In this document: positions 63,758-64,000 of the stretch, piece after piece | How the letters are laid out: the number at the start of each line of letters is the position of its first letter | How positions within the stretch are numbered: position 1 is the stretch's first letter | Source: Terriglobia bacterium | GTDB taxonomy: Bacteria; Acidobacteriota; Terriglobia; Terriglobales; Acidobacteriaceae | Length of the DNA stretch: 64,000 nt | Assembly (NCBI GenBank): GCA_020072645.1 | Contig: JAIQGK010000004.1 | Coordinates: 210,117 to 274,116, forward strand | Reading direction: 5' to 3' | The notes under the pieces: generated by a model | Database searches by the model: none | The model's input: only the letters and a program-made list of their open reading frames with translations | What the model was told of the DNA's origin: nothing | Made by a program: the position numbers and the translations under genes

Positions 63758-64000
63758 TTACCAATGACGGTCCCTTTATTTTCATCAACTTACGCGCATC
63801 CTCGTTTGGTCTCGGTCTTGCAATAAGAATAGGCAGACGGTAGCTGACTAAGAGCGACGCGCACTGTGCTTGGGTCGGTAGGTGAAGAGTGGCGCTGACG
63901 CTGGTAGCAAATGAGCTTTGCGGAGGAGAAGTATGGTGGGTGAGATAAAAGGACATCGGCTGTGGCGTTTTCCGGGGAAGGTGCCTCCAAGCCTTTTCTT
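63758..64000. other. window end, no gene seen
   Basis: No reading frame on either strand resembles a known protein or has a convincing start. It is probably the promoter region of a gene beyond the window. Confidence 0.35.

Noticed and set aside
63681-63990. Minus-strand frames at the window end
   Set aside because: They overlap the hairpin after arsM and contain no recognisable protein motif or ribosome site.

Overview
The window is about 64 kb of chromosomal DNA, almost certainly from a soil-type Acidobacteriota (Terriglobia-like) genome. The evidence is a secreted VWFA protein of the acidobacterial type (10546-11535), a second VWA/TPR protein, an Hfq-like Sm protein with an N-terminal extension, many PA/SxA-rich secreted proteins, and intergenic palindromes of the kind common in that phylum. 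There is one tRNA (Arg-TCT), no rRNA, no CRISPR array and no intact mobile element. The taxon is inferred from gene content, not from a marker-gene search.

Layout. 0.1-2.8 kb: stress and small-protein genes (csbD, a 50-residue membrane protein), a toxin-antitoxin pair whose PIN toxin is frameshifted, and prephenate dehydratase. 3-13.2 kb: lon, two VWA proteins, a large AT-rich cytidine-deaminase-fold protein of unknown role, a fused MoaD-MoaE molybdopterin synthase, and an hfq-like/suhB pair with overlapping start and stop. 13.6-19.6 kb: ammonium transporter, AGXT2-type aminotransferase, rpsU, ligA. 19.7-34.2 kb: an exopolysaccharide locus (gmd-like, SLBB export protein, rfbB, rfbA, rfbD, ugd, and a PAP2 phosphatase-Wzi barrel fusion). 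Its middle is a mosaic of truncated genes (asnB head, Wzz/GumC tail, glycosyltransferase tails, epimerase head, IS head) joined directly to one another.

34.2-49.9 kb is the most interesting part: a set of exported redox genes on the minus strand. It holds a Tat-exported multicopper oxidase, a SCO-cytochrome c fusion, a long di-haem peroxidase-like protein, and two large paralogous secreted proteins of unknown function that flank the oxidase and SCO genes. Beside it sits a divergent NarL-type regulator and PAS histidine kinase, plus a single-domain receiver. A near-identical palindrome (ACATTAGAA-NN-TCTAA-N-GT) lies before the kinase and again before the receiver, suggesting one regulon. A secreted metal- or phenolic-oxidising system is the working hypothesis.

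50-64 kb: CHAD-Ppx/GppA fusion with a Nudix hydrolase, two envelope proteins, a two-subunit sulfopyruvate decarboxylase-type enzyme with a cyclase-family hydrolase, a BlaI/M56 pair whose peptidase carries about eleven SDYExSR repeats behind a Pro/Ala-rich linker and whose operator is two 16-bp palindromes, a TrmJ-like methyltransferase, a PuuD-like membrane protein, and an arsR-arsM operon with an ArsR-type operator over its promoter.

Several genes (moaDE, hfq-like, ligA, arsR) have a -10-like hexamer 6-7 nt before the start codon and no Shine-Dalgarno sequence, which suggests leaderless transcripts.
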